From the NCBI GenBank assembly GCA_023362775.1, contig JALMGJ010000004.1, positions 50,922,298-50,986,297 of the forward strand: a stretch of DNA of 64,000 bases, given 5' to 3'. Of this stretch, positions 46,990 through 58,132 are shown in pieces; position 1 is the first letter of the stretch, and every line of letters begins with the position of its first letter. The translations under genes and the position numbers were made by a program. Below the pieces are notes generated by a model that worked only from the letters and a program-made list of their open reading frames with translations, ran no database searches and was not told where the DNA came from. The stretch comes from Charina bottae. Taxonomy: Eukaryota; Chordata; Lepidosauria; Squamata; Charinaidae.

Positions 46990-47554
46990 CCTCCATTGTG
47001 TTAGAATAAATTAAAATGTCATCAAGGTACACCAATACCCCCCTAAACAGTAAGTCATGTAACACTTCATTGATTAAATGCATGAAGACCCTAGGGGCCC
47101 CTTTTAATCCAAAAGGCATCACTAAGTACTCGAAAGACCCCAGCTGGCAGTTAAATGCAGTCTTCCATTCATCTCCTTTCCAGATTCAAACCTGGAAATA
47201 CGCCTCCCTTAAATCCAGCTTGGTGAAAATCTTTCCCTTTGACAGGTGGGCCAGCATGTCCTTCATCAATGGTAGGGGGTATTTGTTGGAGGTACAAATG
47301 GCATTAAGTCCTCGATAGTCTGTACACAATCTCAGGGACCCATCTTTCTTAGTCCTAAAGAGGACAGGTGCAGCCATCAATGAGGTGACAGGACGAATAA
47401 ACCCTCTCTCCAAATTCTTATCATTAAATTCCCGCAGAGCCTCCAATTCTTTATGAGTCATGGAATACAATTTAGTTTTTGGCAGCTCTGCTCCGGGTTC
47501 TAGCTCGATTGCACAATCTGATTTTCTGTGGGGTGGGAGTTGGTTTGATTTCAC
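46990..47554 (-). pseudogene. Gypsy reverse transcriptase fragment
   Basis: Upstream blocks are HKELEALREFNDKNLERGFI, LMAAPVLFRTKKDGSLRLC, DYRGLNAICTSNKYPLPL and FTKLDLREAYFQV (motif A). The frame breaks near 47185. Beyond it, in other frames, KGPLGSS-like sequence and the catalytic [11 protein letters not shown] can be read near 47000-47040. The sequence is typical of vertebrate Ty3/Gypsy elements and is not from a retrovirus. Confidence 0.88.
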
Positions 47555-47814
47555 CTCCCCGAATACCTCCCTTAAATCTTATTGTACAGGGATGAGATTT
47601 CTGGGTTCTGTTGCCTCTTCTCCCAATATCTCAGTTAATGCACCACTCCTCTTCAGTCCTCAATTCGGCAGGAGCGAGGCCCCTGTAAACCCCATCAGCA
47701 AAATCTAATTTCCATGTGGCCCAATTCACTTGTGGGTTGCGAGATCATAACCAGCCCAATCCCAATACTATTGGTTGGTGAGAAATTGAGGCCACCACAA
47801 ACCTCAGAGTCTCA

Positions 47815-48084
47815 TTATGATTTCCTATTCTCATTCACACTTCCTCTGTGAAATACTCTGCTGGACCCCCCTGCATCTCCGATCCATCCAGTTGAGTAAA
47901 AATTATCGGGTTTCTCAGCTTCCCTACTCTCAGCCTCTCCCAGTCCTATAGTGGGGTATATGAGACACCTGGTGCATCCCAAATCTAGCATCCCCACCAA
48001 GTCCATACCAGTTCGACCCTCCAGGCTCTCTAAGTGTAGACCCACGAACATCGCTGGGCAAGTCCCACTCACCATTGGGTCCAC
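47815..48084 (-). pseudogene. Gypsy aspartic protease fragment
   Basis: The active-site region reads MLDLGCTRCLIYP. Retropepsins need D-S/T-G; here the middle residue is Leu (TTG), one C-to-T step from Ser (TCG), which fits CpG decay. The protease would cut the gag-pol precursor if it were intact. Confidence 0.75.
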
Positions 48085-48151
48085 ACGCCCTTTGGTTGTA
48101 GCCTGTTCCTCGGCGCCACTTAAAACAGGCTCCTTCCATTTCCCATTGGCT

Positions 48152-48540
48152 CTAATTCTTCTTCAGGAGAGTCCTCCTCTCCAAAAGGGAGAGGACGCCC
48201 TCCCCTTTTGGTTGCTGCCGCCAGGGTCCTTTATTCTTTGTCCCTGAACTTTTCGTGTTGCTACTTCCCACCTTGCTTCTCACTGCATTTATGGCCTGTG
48301 GACAATTAGTGATACGGTGGCCCTCCCTGCCACACTGGAAACACAAGCCTTGTTTTACTCTGCGTTCTTTCTCTTCCTCCCATGATCTGTGGGTTCCCCT
48401 CTTGGCCAGATAAGTAATGGGCATTGCTTGCTTCTTTTCCCTTCCTTGGGTTCTCTCACATCTTTGGGTGCCATCTTACTGATGTATTCCTGGATGCTCT
48501 GGGTTTCATCCAGGACAGTGGCTTTGACATACATGCATAC
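48152..48540 (-). pseudogene. Gypsy gag C-terminus with CCHC zinc knuckle
   Basis: The fragment includes EYISKMAPKDVREPKEGKR and, after a frame shift, the zinc knuckle CFQCGREGHRITNC (C-x2-C-x4-H-x4-C), which would bind the element's RNA. A (catа)-type microsatellite expansion at about 48530-48552 has replaced the sequence upstream. Confidence 0.85.
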
Positions 48541-48599
48541 ATACATACATCTCCAGCCAATCAAATGTGTTAAAATACGTTATTAAAATATCAGTGATA

Positions 48600-48833
48600 G
48601 AGCCAGTTTGGTGTAGTTTGGCACCAGGCTAGAAACCAGGAGACTGTGAATTCTAGTCCTGCCTTGAGCATGGGTGACCATGGGCCAGTCACTCTCTCTC
48701 AGCCCTAGGAAGGAAGAAAGGGCAAACCACTCCCAAAATCTTGCCAAGAAATGTGCAGAGACTTGTCCAGGCAGTCACCAGGAGTCAAGACTGACTCGAA
48801 GGCATAATAACAATAACAATAATCATCACTTAT
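48600..48833 (+). repeat. tRNA-derived squamate SINE
   Basis: The full-length order gagccagtttggtgtag, ctagaaaccaggagactgtg, ttctagtcctgcc, ggccagtcactctctc, ccttgccaag-like sequence and ggagtcaagactgactcgaa is followed by an aataac tail. It belongs to the same family as 5652 and 20487. No clear TSD was found. Confidence 0.9.
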
Positions 48834-49496
48834 TTTAATTGACAATGATCTACCTAAATAAATATATGTCTAATGGGAGAAGGCTAACCAGAGCTTCCCT
48901 TTTCAGCATGCAATTGCAAACACTTTTCAGTGGTAGTTTTGTAAGAAACGTATTACAGTCGTCTAAACAGAATGCAATTAAGACATGTGTCACCTTGGCC
49001 TGACCTGGCATGTACAGGAATGAGAACAGTTTGCTGTTGAAAGGTAACTATGCAGAACTGTTTTTGGCACTACTGAAACAACCATCTAGGCTCAGGGCTG
49101 AATTCAGGAGTAAAAAAACTACAAACTGGAATCTTCAGAAGGAGTATAATCGTATCTAACAATAATTAACTCTTCATTATCTATTATTGACTACTTTGTT
49201 TAACCCTATTCTTGTTCTTTCTTTTGATTGGCCAGAAGACCTTTACCTTGCCTGGATTCATTTACTTTTGTTTTTTTCATACTATCTATTCCCAGTATCA
49301 AATCATTTGAATATACAGTGAATATACATTTGAATATACAGTGATTTAAAACATGAACAGCATCCTTGGATGGAAGTAAAAGTGGATATCATCAGCATGA
49401 TGGTTGTACCAAATCCTTACTTCTCAGTTTTATCTATGAAACATTGAAAATGCCTTATGCACCCCCTGCTGGCAGTTTTCATTACACAAAAGCTTT
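48834..49496. other. Non-repetitive DNA
   Basis: Only a local repeat of tttgaatatacagtga (near 49305-49345) was noted. Confidence 0.4.
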
Positions 49497-49510
49497 CCAA
49501 TATATATCCA

Positions 49511-49714
49511 CATAACACATAACACACAGCACACAACAGCCCAATCAAGGAACTACCAAGGAGAGTACAAGACCCCCACCAACACAGGCAGGACAAGCCA
49601 GGGTATATAAACAGACAGCAAGTTCCACTCCCTTTTCGCACTGAAGATGTTGCCTAGCCTGGCAATGAAACGTCTGCATGAAAACAACAAGGCTCAGAGA
49701 GCACCAAAGACTCC
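49511..49714 (+). mobile_element. Very short Penelope-like element, family 3 (3' end only)
   Basis: A perfect 14-bp TSD, ccaatatatatcca (49497-49510 and 49715-49728), bounds a 204-bp insertion. From about 49545 it matches the last part of the copy at 57116-58211: caatcaaggaactaccaagg, cccccaccaacacaggcagg, agccagggtatataaacag, and the terminal hammerhead-like region. It codes for no protein. Confidence 0.9.
49638..49679 (+). ncRNA. Hammerhead-ribozyme-like motif, PLE family 3
   Basis: GCA, CTGAAGA, a hairpin with TTGCC/GGCAA and loop TAGCCT, then GAAACGTC and TGC. GCA/TGC can form a short helix I, and the cleavage triplet would be GTC, the usual hammerhead one. Helix III is only AC/GU. This is the best-formed family 3 copy. 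Confidence 0.65.
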
Positions 49715-49728
49715 CCAATATATATCCA

Positions 49729-52539
49729 TTATTTCTTCCTCTTTTTCTTGGCATTTTCTCAAATGATGAAAAGTGGGTTTCACTCTATGCAATTTCCATT
49801 GTTACTGGAATCTTCACTACATTCTGAACCTCTGCTGCAATATAGTAGTTGGTGGTGAGGAAGGAGTATATTTTCTATGGAAAGAATATCTTACCATGCT
49901 TTCTGCCTTTACAGGCCTGTTCAAAGCTTCAGACGTTCATATCAGTCTGAAACAGGGCAGATATGTCCAGGTTCAGTGGCAATTAAGGGAACTCCGTGCT
50001 AAGCAACTAAAGAATAATTAGCCCATCTTCTTCTCTAGGCACCTTTACAGCTCACTCCCCAATACCAAGACTTATAGTTCAAGCAATTGTAATACATAAG
50101 TCCTCCTCCCCCTCCTCCTCCTCCTCCTCCTCCTCCTCTTCCTCCTCCTTTATAACAATTACTTCAGAAAACAAATCCTCTGCATAGATTTTGTGGATTG
50201 TTTAGTTATATAGAGATCATTTTCCAGTTTCCCATAAAGACACCAACTATTAAGTGAACATTGTAACTCTTGCAAATATCAAACTCTCGCAGTTTGAATT
50301 CCAGGTAAAACAGACCACATTAGATTTTCAAAGAGCTGCCAAAAAAGATTCTGTGGTAGCAGTGTACACAGTGTTCATTGAGCTGTGAACTGGATCTAAA
50401 TTGCACATTCCTGAACATGCCCATTTTTGTTTTGTTTTTTTTGTTTTTGTTTTATTAATCACCTCGCCAAACCACAAAATGTTCTTTGAACTTGTCCATA
50501 AAAAGAGTTATTGGGCAATAGTGCTTGCAAACAGAAGAGGGCTGGTGTGCATGTTCATTTATTTACGTATCATTTATTCAAGCTTCTCCTTCAATTTCAG
50601 TTTAAGGTAGACAGCGGGTTTTTGTGCTTATTGGTTAGTTATAAATGAAAGATTGGCACCTGTATATATGGGTGAGGCTTTTACGAGTGTAGAGGCGTAG
50701 GAAAGACTCCAACGGCTGGTTGTCCAGTGCCGTCACTTGCCTATATAAATCCAGAAGGCCTCCTAATTAGCTTTTTCTCAGGAACAGCCCAAGATGAGTT
50801 AAAATAAAATCAATAGTCCATATCCTTAACTATTTTATTTGGAAGTTTACCACATTACCACATTAGTCTAAACTTAATACTGCAGGATCTCAATATTAGC
50901 ACATGAATTATGGCTGAGTATGATCCAGGTTTAAAATCAATAAACTAAAATTATGTACCAAGACTATATAATTATGGAATTGAAAACAGAACTGCCATGG
51001 CCTGCATAAACTGGGCAGATTTGTATAACATAAGCATGAACAAGATCAAAATAGCACTGAAAGGATCCCCAGATTTCTTCTCCTGCATATTTCCCATTGA
51101 TCTAATGATATTTTCTTTTCAAATTTATGGGTTAGGGGGACAGTTAGAGTTTTCTACCACCCACCTACAACTCACCTTGTCCTGTTTCTCCTTAACTGAG
51201 CACTTTCTGAGTCAGATTGATCAAAATTGTTGTGTCCCTGATGCAGGGGCTATTAGAATACATTAGCACTATATGTGACCAGAAGTTTTGTTGTGTCTCT
51301 GTATGTGCATTTGTCATACCCACGGTTGTTGCGTGAGTGTGCAGGTGAAAAGACCTGAACTCACAAGAGGTACAGCCCTCAAGGACAGTTGTCCAACATT
51401 ATTATTCTGCTTAACATTCATTCCCTCCCTGTTTCTATGTTTTTGCAGACTCACGTTTCTTTTACCCTTAATTGCTGGAAGTTTTGTTCACTTATTGGTT
51501 AGTGCACTTCCCAAACATTTATGTTCAACTGAGGACTGGAATGCTGCTTTTTAAATCCCACATCTTGAGATTTTTACACCTAAAAGGACTTGCTTAGTTT
51601 TCCCTATGTTGCTGTATAGTTATGCCATCTACACATCCAGACGTATACAGCTATTCATTTCAGATTTGTTTTAGTGGGGCGTTGCAGATTTTTTTTGGGG
51701 TGGGGCAGATGTGCAGCTGGCTACAAATTACTAGTTACATTATTTCATAAATGAAGACAGTTCATCCACATGTAGTTGATCCTCTTATGATTAATTCATC
51801 ATTATCATCTTCAAACACTCTCTATAATAATTCTGATTATTTCACTCTTGCCACATTGTAGCATTTATGGCACATTGAAAATCCCTACTGATTTCATCAT
51901 GTAGTATTCATTCTGTGCTGATTTCTTGCCAGGAAAAATGAGTTACAACAGATAAGTACTGATTTCATATTTGAATAGCATGCCCATCAATAATCAACTC
52001 CATTAGGTAATGTAATAATAATAAAAATATAAATTTAAATAATAAATAAATAAATGCTTTTTAAGTGCCAGTGCTCTGCAGAGTGAACCAATGCATGGAA
52101 TGTAACGCATGGTCATTTTTATGACCTTAGGACTGACAACTTCCTGATTTTTTATCACAATTATTTTTCTGTTGTCCTTTTTCTTTTAAAAATAGTTAAA
52201 CTAAACTGATTTAATTTTAATTTCATCACAGTGATATGTACACTGTTGTTTGTTGGCCTGCTTAATATAATGATATGATATATAATATTAAATTAACTAA
52301 TATTGCTCATATAATTATTAATTGTATTAGGTTAATTGTATATAATTCAGAAGTGGGACTTTATATTTTATTTCTTACAGCGCAAGAATGACAAAGAATC
52401 AGTCCAGTCAAACTTCAGTTCTTTATTTGCTCACACCGTATAGACAGAATATTGCCAGACTAAAGCAACTCTACCTAACATAAGGGGAAATAACCTGGGA
52501 GGCTCTAGGGTGAGGCTATTCTGAACCTCTTAGTTTTCC
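49729..52539. other. Non-repetitive DNA with a CTC microsatellite
   Basis: Apart from the CTC run at 50100-50150, nothing was recognised. Frames such as 51288-51554 lack domains. Confidence 0.45.
50100..50150 (+). repeat. (CTC)n microsatellite
   Basis: About sixteen CTC units with two interruptions. Confidence 0.95.
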
Positions 52540-52745
52540 CACCATTGCTTCCTGGACTGTGCCTCCTCTTATCTCTTCCACCTTCTTGGAATGTGCTCCC
52601 TCCTTCCTGAGAACCAGCGGCACTGCCGAAATCCACATCACCCCCTCCTTCAGAGACACATTCCATAACATTTTGTAAGGATTGTTCGCTGCTCAGAGTT
52701 ATGCATTTAAGATGGGTAGCTATATAAGTTTTCTAAATAAATAAT
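52540..52745 (+). repeat. Old L2 3' end
   Basis: The words cttggaatgtgctccctcc and, at the end, gctgctcagagttatgc, aagatgggtagctatata and an aaataaataa tail fit a worn L2 terminus. Confidence 0.5.
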
Positions 52746-52975
52746 AAGAGTTTAGAGATTTTCTAAATGCTGAAAGATTGGGGTCCAAGTGTAACCCACG
52801 AAAGAGTTTTCCATAATCTAGGAGCAAGCTTGCTTTATAACTGGAAAGTTTGATCTGACTGAACATGTTCACATAACAACTCCAAGAGGTGTTTGAGGCA
52901 GGCCATATTAGCAATTAAAAATATGCCTGGGGTTCATATATTGTGTTTAGCCCCAATTTCCTTAATTATGTTTTA

Positions 52976-53203
52976 CAGGTAGTCCTCATTTAGTGACTGC
53001 CTTGTTTAGTGACCATTTGCAGTTATGATGGTGATGAAAAAGTAACTTTGTGACCAGTCCTTGCATTTATGACTTTCGCAGGTCTGTAAAGCAAGGAAAG
53101 CTGAAGTAAGATCGTAAGCTGAGTGTTGGTTTCACTTAGCAATTGCTTCACTTAACAACTAAGTTGCCAGTCCCAATTGTGGTCGCTAAACGTGGACCAC
53201 CTT
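52976..53203. mobile_element. TA-flanked MITE, copy B (short form)
   Basis: It starts CAGGTAGTCCTC and ends gtggaccacctt, with TA next to each end (52974-52975, 53204-53205). Its length and inner words match copy A closely (ttagtgactgccttgtttag, gccagtcccaattgtggtcg). Confidence 0.83.
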
Positions 53204-53249
53204 TACTGATAGTCCATACTGGTCTGATTCATACATGAGGCTGAGCACA

Positions 53250-53940
53250 ATGCATAATTTACACACAACAAGCGGTGACGTTCAAAAGGATTTTGATAGG
53301 GTAGAGAAATATGCTGAAACAACAGAGTAACATTTAACAGAGACAAATGCAAAAAAAAAAAGCAAAATTCATAGGATGGGTAGGCTTGGCACGCAGTATG
53401 ATCAGCAGTATGAGATGGCTGTTAAAAAGACAAATGCAATTCTAGACAACATCAATAGAATACAGACTCCCACTGCAAATACTGTGATCAGCTGTATTCA
53501 GGAAAAAAAATAGAACAGTTGCAAAGATGTACAAAAGGCACAATCAGGGAGAAGAAAACTTAGATCTTTGGATGATGAGAAACTGAATATGTTTAGCCAT
53601 GAGAAAAGGCAAATGTGTAGCCCTATTAAAGTAACTGAAGGGTGTCACATAAAGGAAGGTTAAGAGTTGATTTCTTAGTTTCTCAGAGGGTATGCCATAT
53701 ATAGATTTGTGTTAAAGGAAGACAGATTTTGGTTGGATAATTGGATAAATATATGAAAAGAGCAATTCAAAAGTGGAACCAATTACAAAGGAATTGGGAA
53801 GCTCCTCTTTGTTGGATGTGTTCCAGCAGAGGCTAGACAGCCATATGTTGTAGAGTTTTTAATTTGGATCTCTATACCGAGCAGGAGTTTGGTTTCTTCC
53901 AAGTCTATGATTTGATCATTTCACAAGTCATGCAGCATGC
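53250..53940 (+). mobile_element. CR1 LINE, 3' part, old
   Basis: The order matches the CR1 3' region: cagtatgagatggctg, gacaaatgcaattctagaca, then gatgagaaactgaatatg and gtttagcc, later aattcaaaagtggaacc, gaattgggaagctcctc, gttccagcagaggctagac and gagcaggagtttgg. It is heavily diverged with many small gaps and codes for nothing now. Confidence 0.78.
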
Positions 53941-55240
53941 AAAACCAAAATTAAACACACTGTGTTAGGAATTAGCATGTTGTGTGAATGTTATTTTATA
54001 GTGTATCAATTTAACTGACATGCTGTCTGAAAACTGAAACATGAAAGTTATCTTGGGCTTATAATCATTTTTATAATGTGATAAAGATTCTTATCAAAGT
54101 GAGTACCCACTTTCATTAGTTGTGTAAGCTGGTGAATTATAGATTAACAGTTCAGTGCTAAGCAGCTTATTCTGGAATAAATCCAGTTGAGTTCAGTAGA
54201 TTAATTCATAAATTATTCTGTATAGAATTGCAGACATCTTTTCCTGGGGTAACAATATGCATATATTGATTGTAGAAATACTTTTAAACTGTGAGAACTG
54301 AAAATTTAATGAACTAGTTCCAGAATGGTTCAATATAAATTTGCATTGAACTGCAGATGGCTTTTTAAAAACAACAACAACCACCATGTGCTTCTCACTG
54401 TTTTCCCCTCCCCAATCCTCCCCACCATTTTACCGCCAGAACCTAGAGAGGTGGGGTTAGTTTCAGAACATCTGATCAAATGCAGGCACAAATCAATATT
54501 CCATTTAGAGGAGAAATCCATTCCTAACCAATTTATCTAACAGAATTTACGTGTCAATCTATGTAAATTGTGTAACATGTTTGGAAAAGCCACTTTTGCT
54601 TAAGACAAACTACACAATTGTTAAAGCACTTTTTGCCTAACAGAAAACTAACACCTGTAAAGTCCGTGATCCTGGATGGCACATACTGATTTCCCTATTA
54701 ATTTTTTGAGCCTACAAAATTCCTAAAGGATAATGGAAATCTCTAATTTGGCTCTATTCATTTTCCTTTAAAAAATACTTTACGTCACTGGTAGGACCTA
54801 CTTTCAGTTAAGTGTATGAAGGAATATAGCCCAAAGAGTAAAAGAGGAGAACTTGCTGGGCACCTGAGTCTCTGGCTTCTTCTGTAAATGGATAAAGAAA
54901 TAATTGGAAAATGGTTAATAAGGAAGGAGCATTGACCGTTCCTTTGCAAAGCATACGAGTGAGAGAAGTATGCTTCCTATTAGTGATAAACAGGAAGGCA
55001 GAAACATATGCACTGAAGACTGCCTCACTGGTACACAATCTAAGGCTTCATATGAAGAAATTTTTGAAAACAACTGGGTTGGCCTGATCAGGGTTGGAAT
55101 AAGGTAGGTGGATTTTCCCCCACTTTGGAGCTATGGATAAGTATAATTAGAAACAGAAAAATTAAATTAGACAATGTTACTTTTGCTGTTATACAACTGG
55201 CAGGCAGAAATGTTATCGAGATCAATAATATATCTATATA
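53941..55240. other. Non-repetitive DNA
   Basis: Nothing recognised up to the short CT and CCTATA runs at about 55235-55290. Confidence 0.4.
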
Positions 55241-55294
55241 TATCTGTCTCTGTCTCTGTCCGTCTCCCTATACCTATACCTATACCTATCTATG

Positions 55295-55856
55295 TATAGT
55301 CGAAGGCTTTCACGGCCAGAATCCAATGGTTGTTGTGGGTTTTCCGGGCTGTGTGGCCATGTTCTGGCAGTTTTGGTTCCTAACGTTTCGCCAGTAGCGG
55401 TGGCTGGCATCTTCAGAGGACAGGAGCACAGCTAGAAGATTCTCTCTCTGCCCAAGTGGAGGGTGTGTGGTCCTGCTGGCGTTTATAGCTGCTGAGAGGG
55501 TGTGTGTCTTCTGTGGGTCATTTACAAGAGATTAGGAGAGGGTTCTTTGTGGTGATCAGGGGGTGTGGTGCTGTCGTGTGTGGGATTAGCACATCTATTG
55601 TGTGAGTTGTTTGTATATTTCTGTGGTTGAGTAGAGTTCATTGACCTTTTGCAAGCTGTGTTTTTCAGGACTGGCAGCCAGGTTTTGCTGAACTTTAGGC
55701 TTTCTTCTTTTTTATTGAAACTGTGCTGGTGTTTATGTATTTCAATGGCTTCCCTGTATAGTCTAACATAGTGGCTGTTGGTGGTGTGGATGCTGGGTCA
55801 TGAACTGCATCACGAACTGCCAGAACACGGCCACACAGTGCAGAAAACCCACAACA
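55295..55856. mobile_element. Penelope-like element, family 2: inverted double copy
   Basis: Most of it (55295 to about 55795) is a minus-strand copy: the end of the protein frame ([13 protein letters not shown] sequence, with NKKEES and KTWLPVL recognisable in shifted frames), an untranslated stretch, the hammerhead-like motif and the 3' end. From about 55800 to 55855 the same 3' end appears on the plus strand (ctgccagaacacggccacac, cagaaaacccacaac). The minus arm has 37 bases beyond cccacaac that the plus arm lacks. A (CATC)n run follows at once, hiding any TSD. Confidence 0.8.
55378..55420 (-). ncRNA. Hammerhead-ribozyme-like motif, PLE family 2
   Basis: Minus strand: TCCT, CTGAAGA, then GCCAG-loop-CTGGC as stem II, GAAACGT, T and AGGA. 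TCCT/AGGA gives a 4-bp helix I and stem II is perfectly paired. One unpaired T lies before stem II. All core positions match the hammerhead consensus. Confidence 0.68.
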
Positions 55857-55905
55857 TCCATCCATCCATCCATCCATCCATCCATCCATCCATCCATCCA
55901 TCCAT
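55856..55905 (+). repeat. (CATC)n microsatellite
   Basis: About twelve uninterrupted units lie between two PLE pieces. Confidence 0.95.
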
Positions 55906-55943
55906 GGAGTCCTTGGTGCTCTCTGAGCCTTGTTGTTTTCTTG

Positions 55944-55983
55944 TAGATGTTTCATTGCCAGGCTAGGCAACATCTTCAGTGCG
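55944..55983 (-). ncRNA. Hammerhead-like motif, PLE family 3, altered
   Basis: Minus strand CTGAAGA, TTGCC/GGCAA stem and GAAACATC; the conserved GAAACGTC has one change (G to A) in helix III. It is probably weakened. Confidence 0.5.
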
Positions 55984-56010
55984 AAAAGGTGAATAGTGCG
56001 AAAAGTATAT

Positions 56011-56380
56011 AGCAGCCACTATGTAGGACAGACCGGCAAAAGACTAGCAGAACGCATCCATGAACACCAACTAGCAGTCAGAAGACACGATGAAAACTTC
56101 TTAATCTCACAACACATGGACAGACTGAACCATACTTTCAACTGGGAAACTCTGAGCATCTTAAATCAAGCCAAATCCAAAAATGCTAGAGAATTCCTGG
56201 AAGTTTGGCACTCAGACAAAGCAGCAATCAACAGACACATAGAGGTAAACAACATTTACATACCATTCATAAGAGACAATAGAAAAGCCAGAAGACCAGA
56301 ACACCTCCTTGCCAGCAAACAACACCCAGATAGGCAAAGATTAACACCAAGATTAGCACCAGAGGAGCAATCAAACAACA
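56011..56380 (+). pseudogene. PLE family 3 GIY-YIG endonuclease fragment
   Basis: The frame starts mid-domain at [20 protein letters not shown] (the YIG half of GIY-YIG with the catalytic-region Arg), then FNWETLSIL, KSKNAREFLEVWHS, NRHIEVNNIYIPFIR and the basic C-terminus RKARRPEHLLAS. The GIY half and the whole RT are absent. The frame itself has no stop until it runs into the microsatellite. Confidence 0.85.
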
Positions 56381-56525
56381 CAATAGACCCTAATCAAGGA
56401 ACTATTAACTCAGTCAATCAACCAAGCAGCAAACAACAAGCCAATCAAGGAACTACCCAGGAGAGTACAACACCCCCACCAACACAGGCAGGACAAGCCA
56501 GGGTACAAATATTATCTTCGATTGG

Positions 56526-56526
<1 letters not shown>

Positions 56527-56602
<76 letters not shown>
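56527..56602 (+). repeat. (GTCT)n-(ATCT)n compound microsatellite
   Basis: About nine GTCT units change to about ten ATCT units. Confidence 0.97.
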
Positions 56603-56603
<1 letters not shown>

Positions 56604-56609
56604 ATACCA

Positions 56610-57105
56610 ATCACTCTATGTTCATCCAGACTCAAAATATTTCAAGGGATTAGTTCTTCGCTCTAAGGGCTCATTGTGAAATCCCCTACCAATGGCACAA
56701 AGACACCTTAGTATTAATCCATCTGCATGATATTGCCCTTGTCTCATCTCTAGTCCACAGCTGAAGGAGCTTGATGTTATCCTCAACTGTTCTAGATTTA
56801 AAGTTGTGTTTTCCCTTTTGGCTGTTCCAGTTTTATAGTAGTGTCTTCCTTTTTCTCCTAATACATGACCTACCACATTTCATGGACACATGACCCATGT
56901 AGCATCTGGGCACTGCCATCCATAGGCATATCTTCAGCTGCAGGAAATATTACCTGTGTAATGCATCTCAGGACCGACTCTATTAGTCCTGACAGACCAA
57001 TTTCAATCTTCATGGCAACAAGCAGTTCTGGGGGAACTTACCCATTATGACTTGCCACATGAGCAACTGCTGCTTGAAATACACTCAGGCCAAAAGAATC
57101 ATTAG
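56610..57105. other. Non-repetitive DNA
   Basis: Nothing recognised. Confidence 0.4.
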
Positions 57106-57164
57106 AGAAAGGGTTATCCTCATCAGTTGAGGAAACATCCTCATCAGTAGAGGAAATTATGGCA

Positions 57165-57935
57165 TTCTAGAAACACAAGTCCACCAGAAATCTATCCACA
57201 CTAACCAAGTGCTCCACTACCAAAGCAATAACCCAACCTCCCACAAGAGGAGCTGTGTAAGAACACTATTCAGACGAGCACAAACGCACTGCAGCAACCC
57301 AGAACACCAGAAAAAGGAAATAGACCACTTATATAGCATCTTCCAGCAAAATGGATACCCACGCAACTTTATCAAAAAGTGCCTGACCACTCAACCCACC
57401 ACAGCAAAACCAACAGAAGCTATGAAAAGGATTACACTGCCATACATCATAAACATCTCATAAACTACTAATAGACAGTTACAACCACACGGCATCACCG
57501 TAGCACACAAACCAACCAAAACCCTTCAGAACATCATAAGTAAACCAAAAGACCCAGTAGCCCAAGAAGAAAAAGCAGGAGTTATCTACAACATGCAGTG
57601 ACTGTAGCAGCCACTATGTAGGACGGACTGGCGGAGGACTGGCAGAGTGCATCCACGAACACCAACTGGCAGTCGGAGGACACGATGAAAACTCTTTGGT
57701 CTCACAACACATGGACAGACTTAACTGTGCTTTCAACTGGGAAACTGTGAGCATTTTGGGCCAAGCCAAATCCAAAAATGCTAGAGAATTACTGGAAGCT
57801 TGGCACTCAGACAAAGCAGCCATCAACAGACACATAGAGGTAAACAACATTTACATACCATTCATAAGAGACAATAGAAAAGCCAGAAGACCAGAACACC
57901 TCCTTGCCAGCAATCAACAACCAGATAGGCAATGA
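57165..57935 (+). pseudogene. PLE family 3 protein fragment: linker and GIY-YIG endonuclease
   Basis: Near 57180 an IHTNQVLHYQSNNPTSHKR block corresponds to the PLE RKPTHTD region. Then come VRTLFRRAQTHCSNPEHQ, DHLYSIFQQNGYPRNFIKK, HGITVAHKPTKTLQNIISK and GVIYNMQ (GIY half). A frame break near 57600 precedes IHEHQLAVGGHDEN, FNWETVSILGQAKS and the RKARRPEHLLAS end. Stops at about 57463 and 57601 disable it. Confidence 0.85.
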
Positions 57936-58132
57936 TTAACACCAAGATTAGCACCAGAGGAGCAATCAAACAACACAATAGACTCTAATCAAGGAATTAT
58001 TAACTCAGTCAATCAACCAAGCAGCAAACAACAAGCCAATCAAGGAACTACCAAGGAGAGTACAACACCCCCACCAACACAGGCAGGACAAGCCAGGGTA
58101 TATAAACAGAGAGCAAGTCCCACTCCCTTTTC

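Larger units (their letters stand above)
46955..48540 (-). mobile_element. Ty3/Gypsy LTR-retrotransposon fragment, no LTRs seen
   Basis: On the minus strand the order is end of gag with a zinc knuckle, aspartic protease, then reverse transcriptase, which is the normal gag-pol order. Several frames are used, so it is decayed. Recognisable sequence ends after the YLDD box near 46955. No LTR, primer site or envelope gene was found. RNase H and integrase are missing. Confidence 0.88.
55905..56505. mobile_element. Penelope-like element, family 3: inverted double copy
   Basis: The left piece (55905 to about 56010) is the family 3 3' end on the minus strand (gctctctgagccttgttgtt, gccaggctaggcaacatc). 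At about 56010 it meets a plus-strand copy starting within the GIY-YIG frame (agcagccactatgtaggaca) and running to gccagggta, where it is cut off before its own terminal motif. A 17-base word, gtgaatagtgcgaaaag-like, is partly duplicated at the junction. Confidence 0.8.

Noticed and set aside
46955..48540. Endogenous retrovirus
   Set aside because: Protease and RT sequence and the absence of envelope fit Ty3/Gypsy, not a retrovirus.
55856..55905. Regular spaced repeats as a CRISPR-like array
   Set aside because: Simple (CATC)n microsatellite without spacers, in a vertebrate-type genome.
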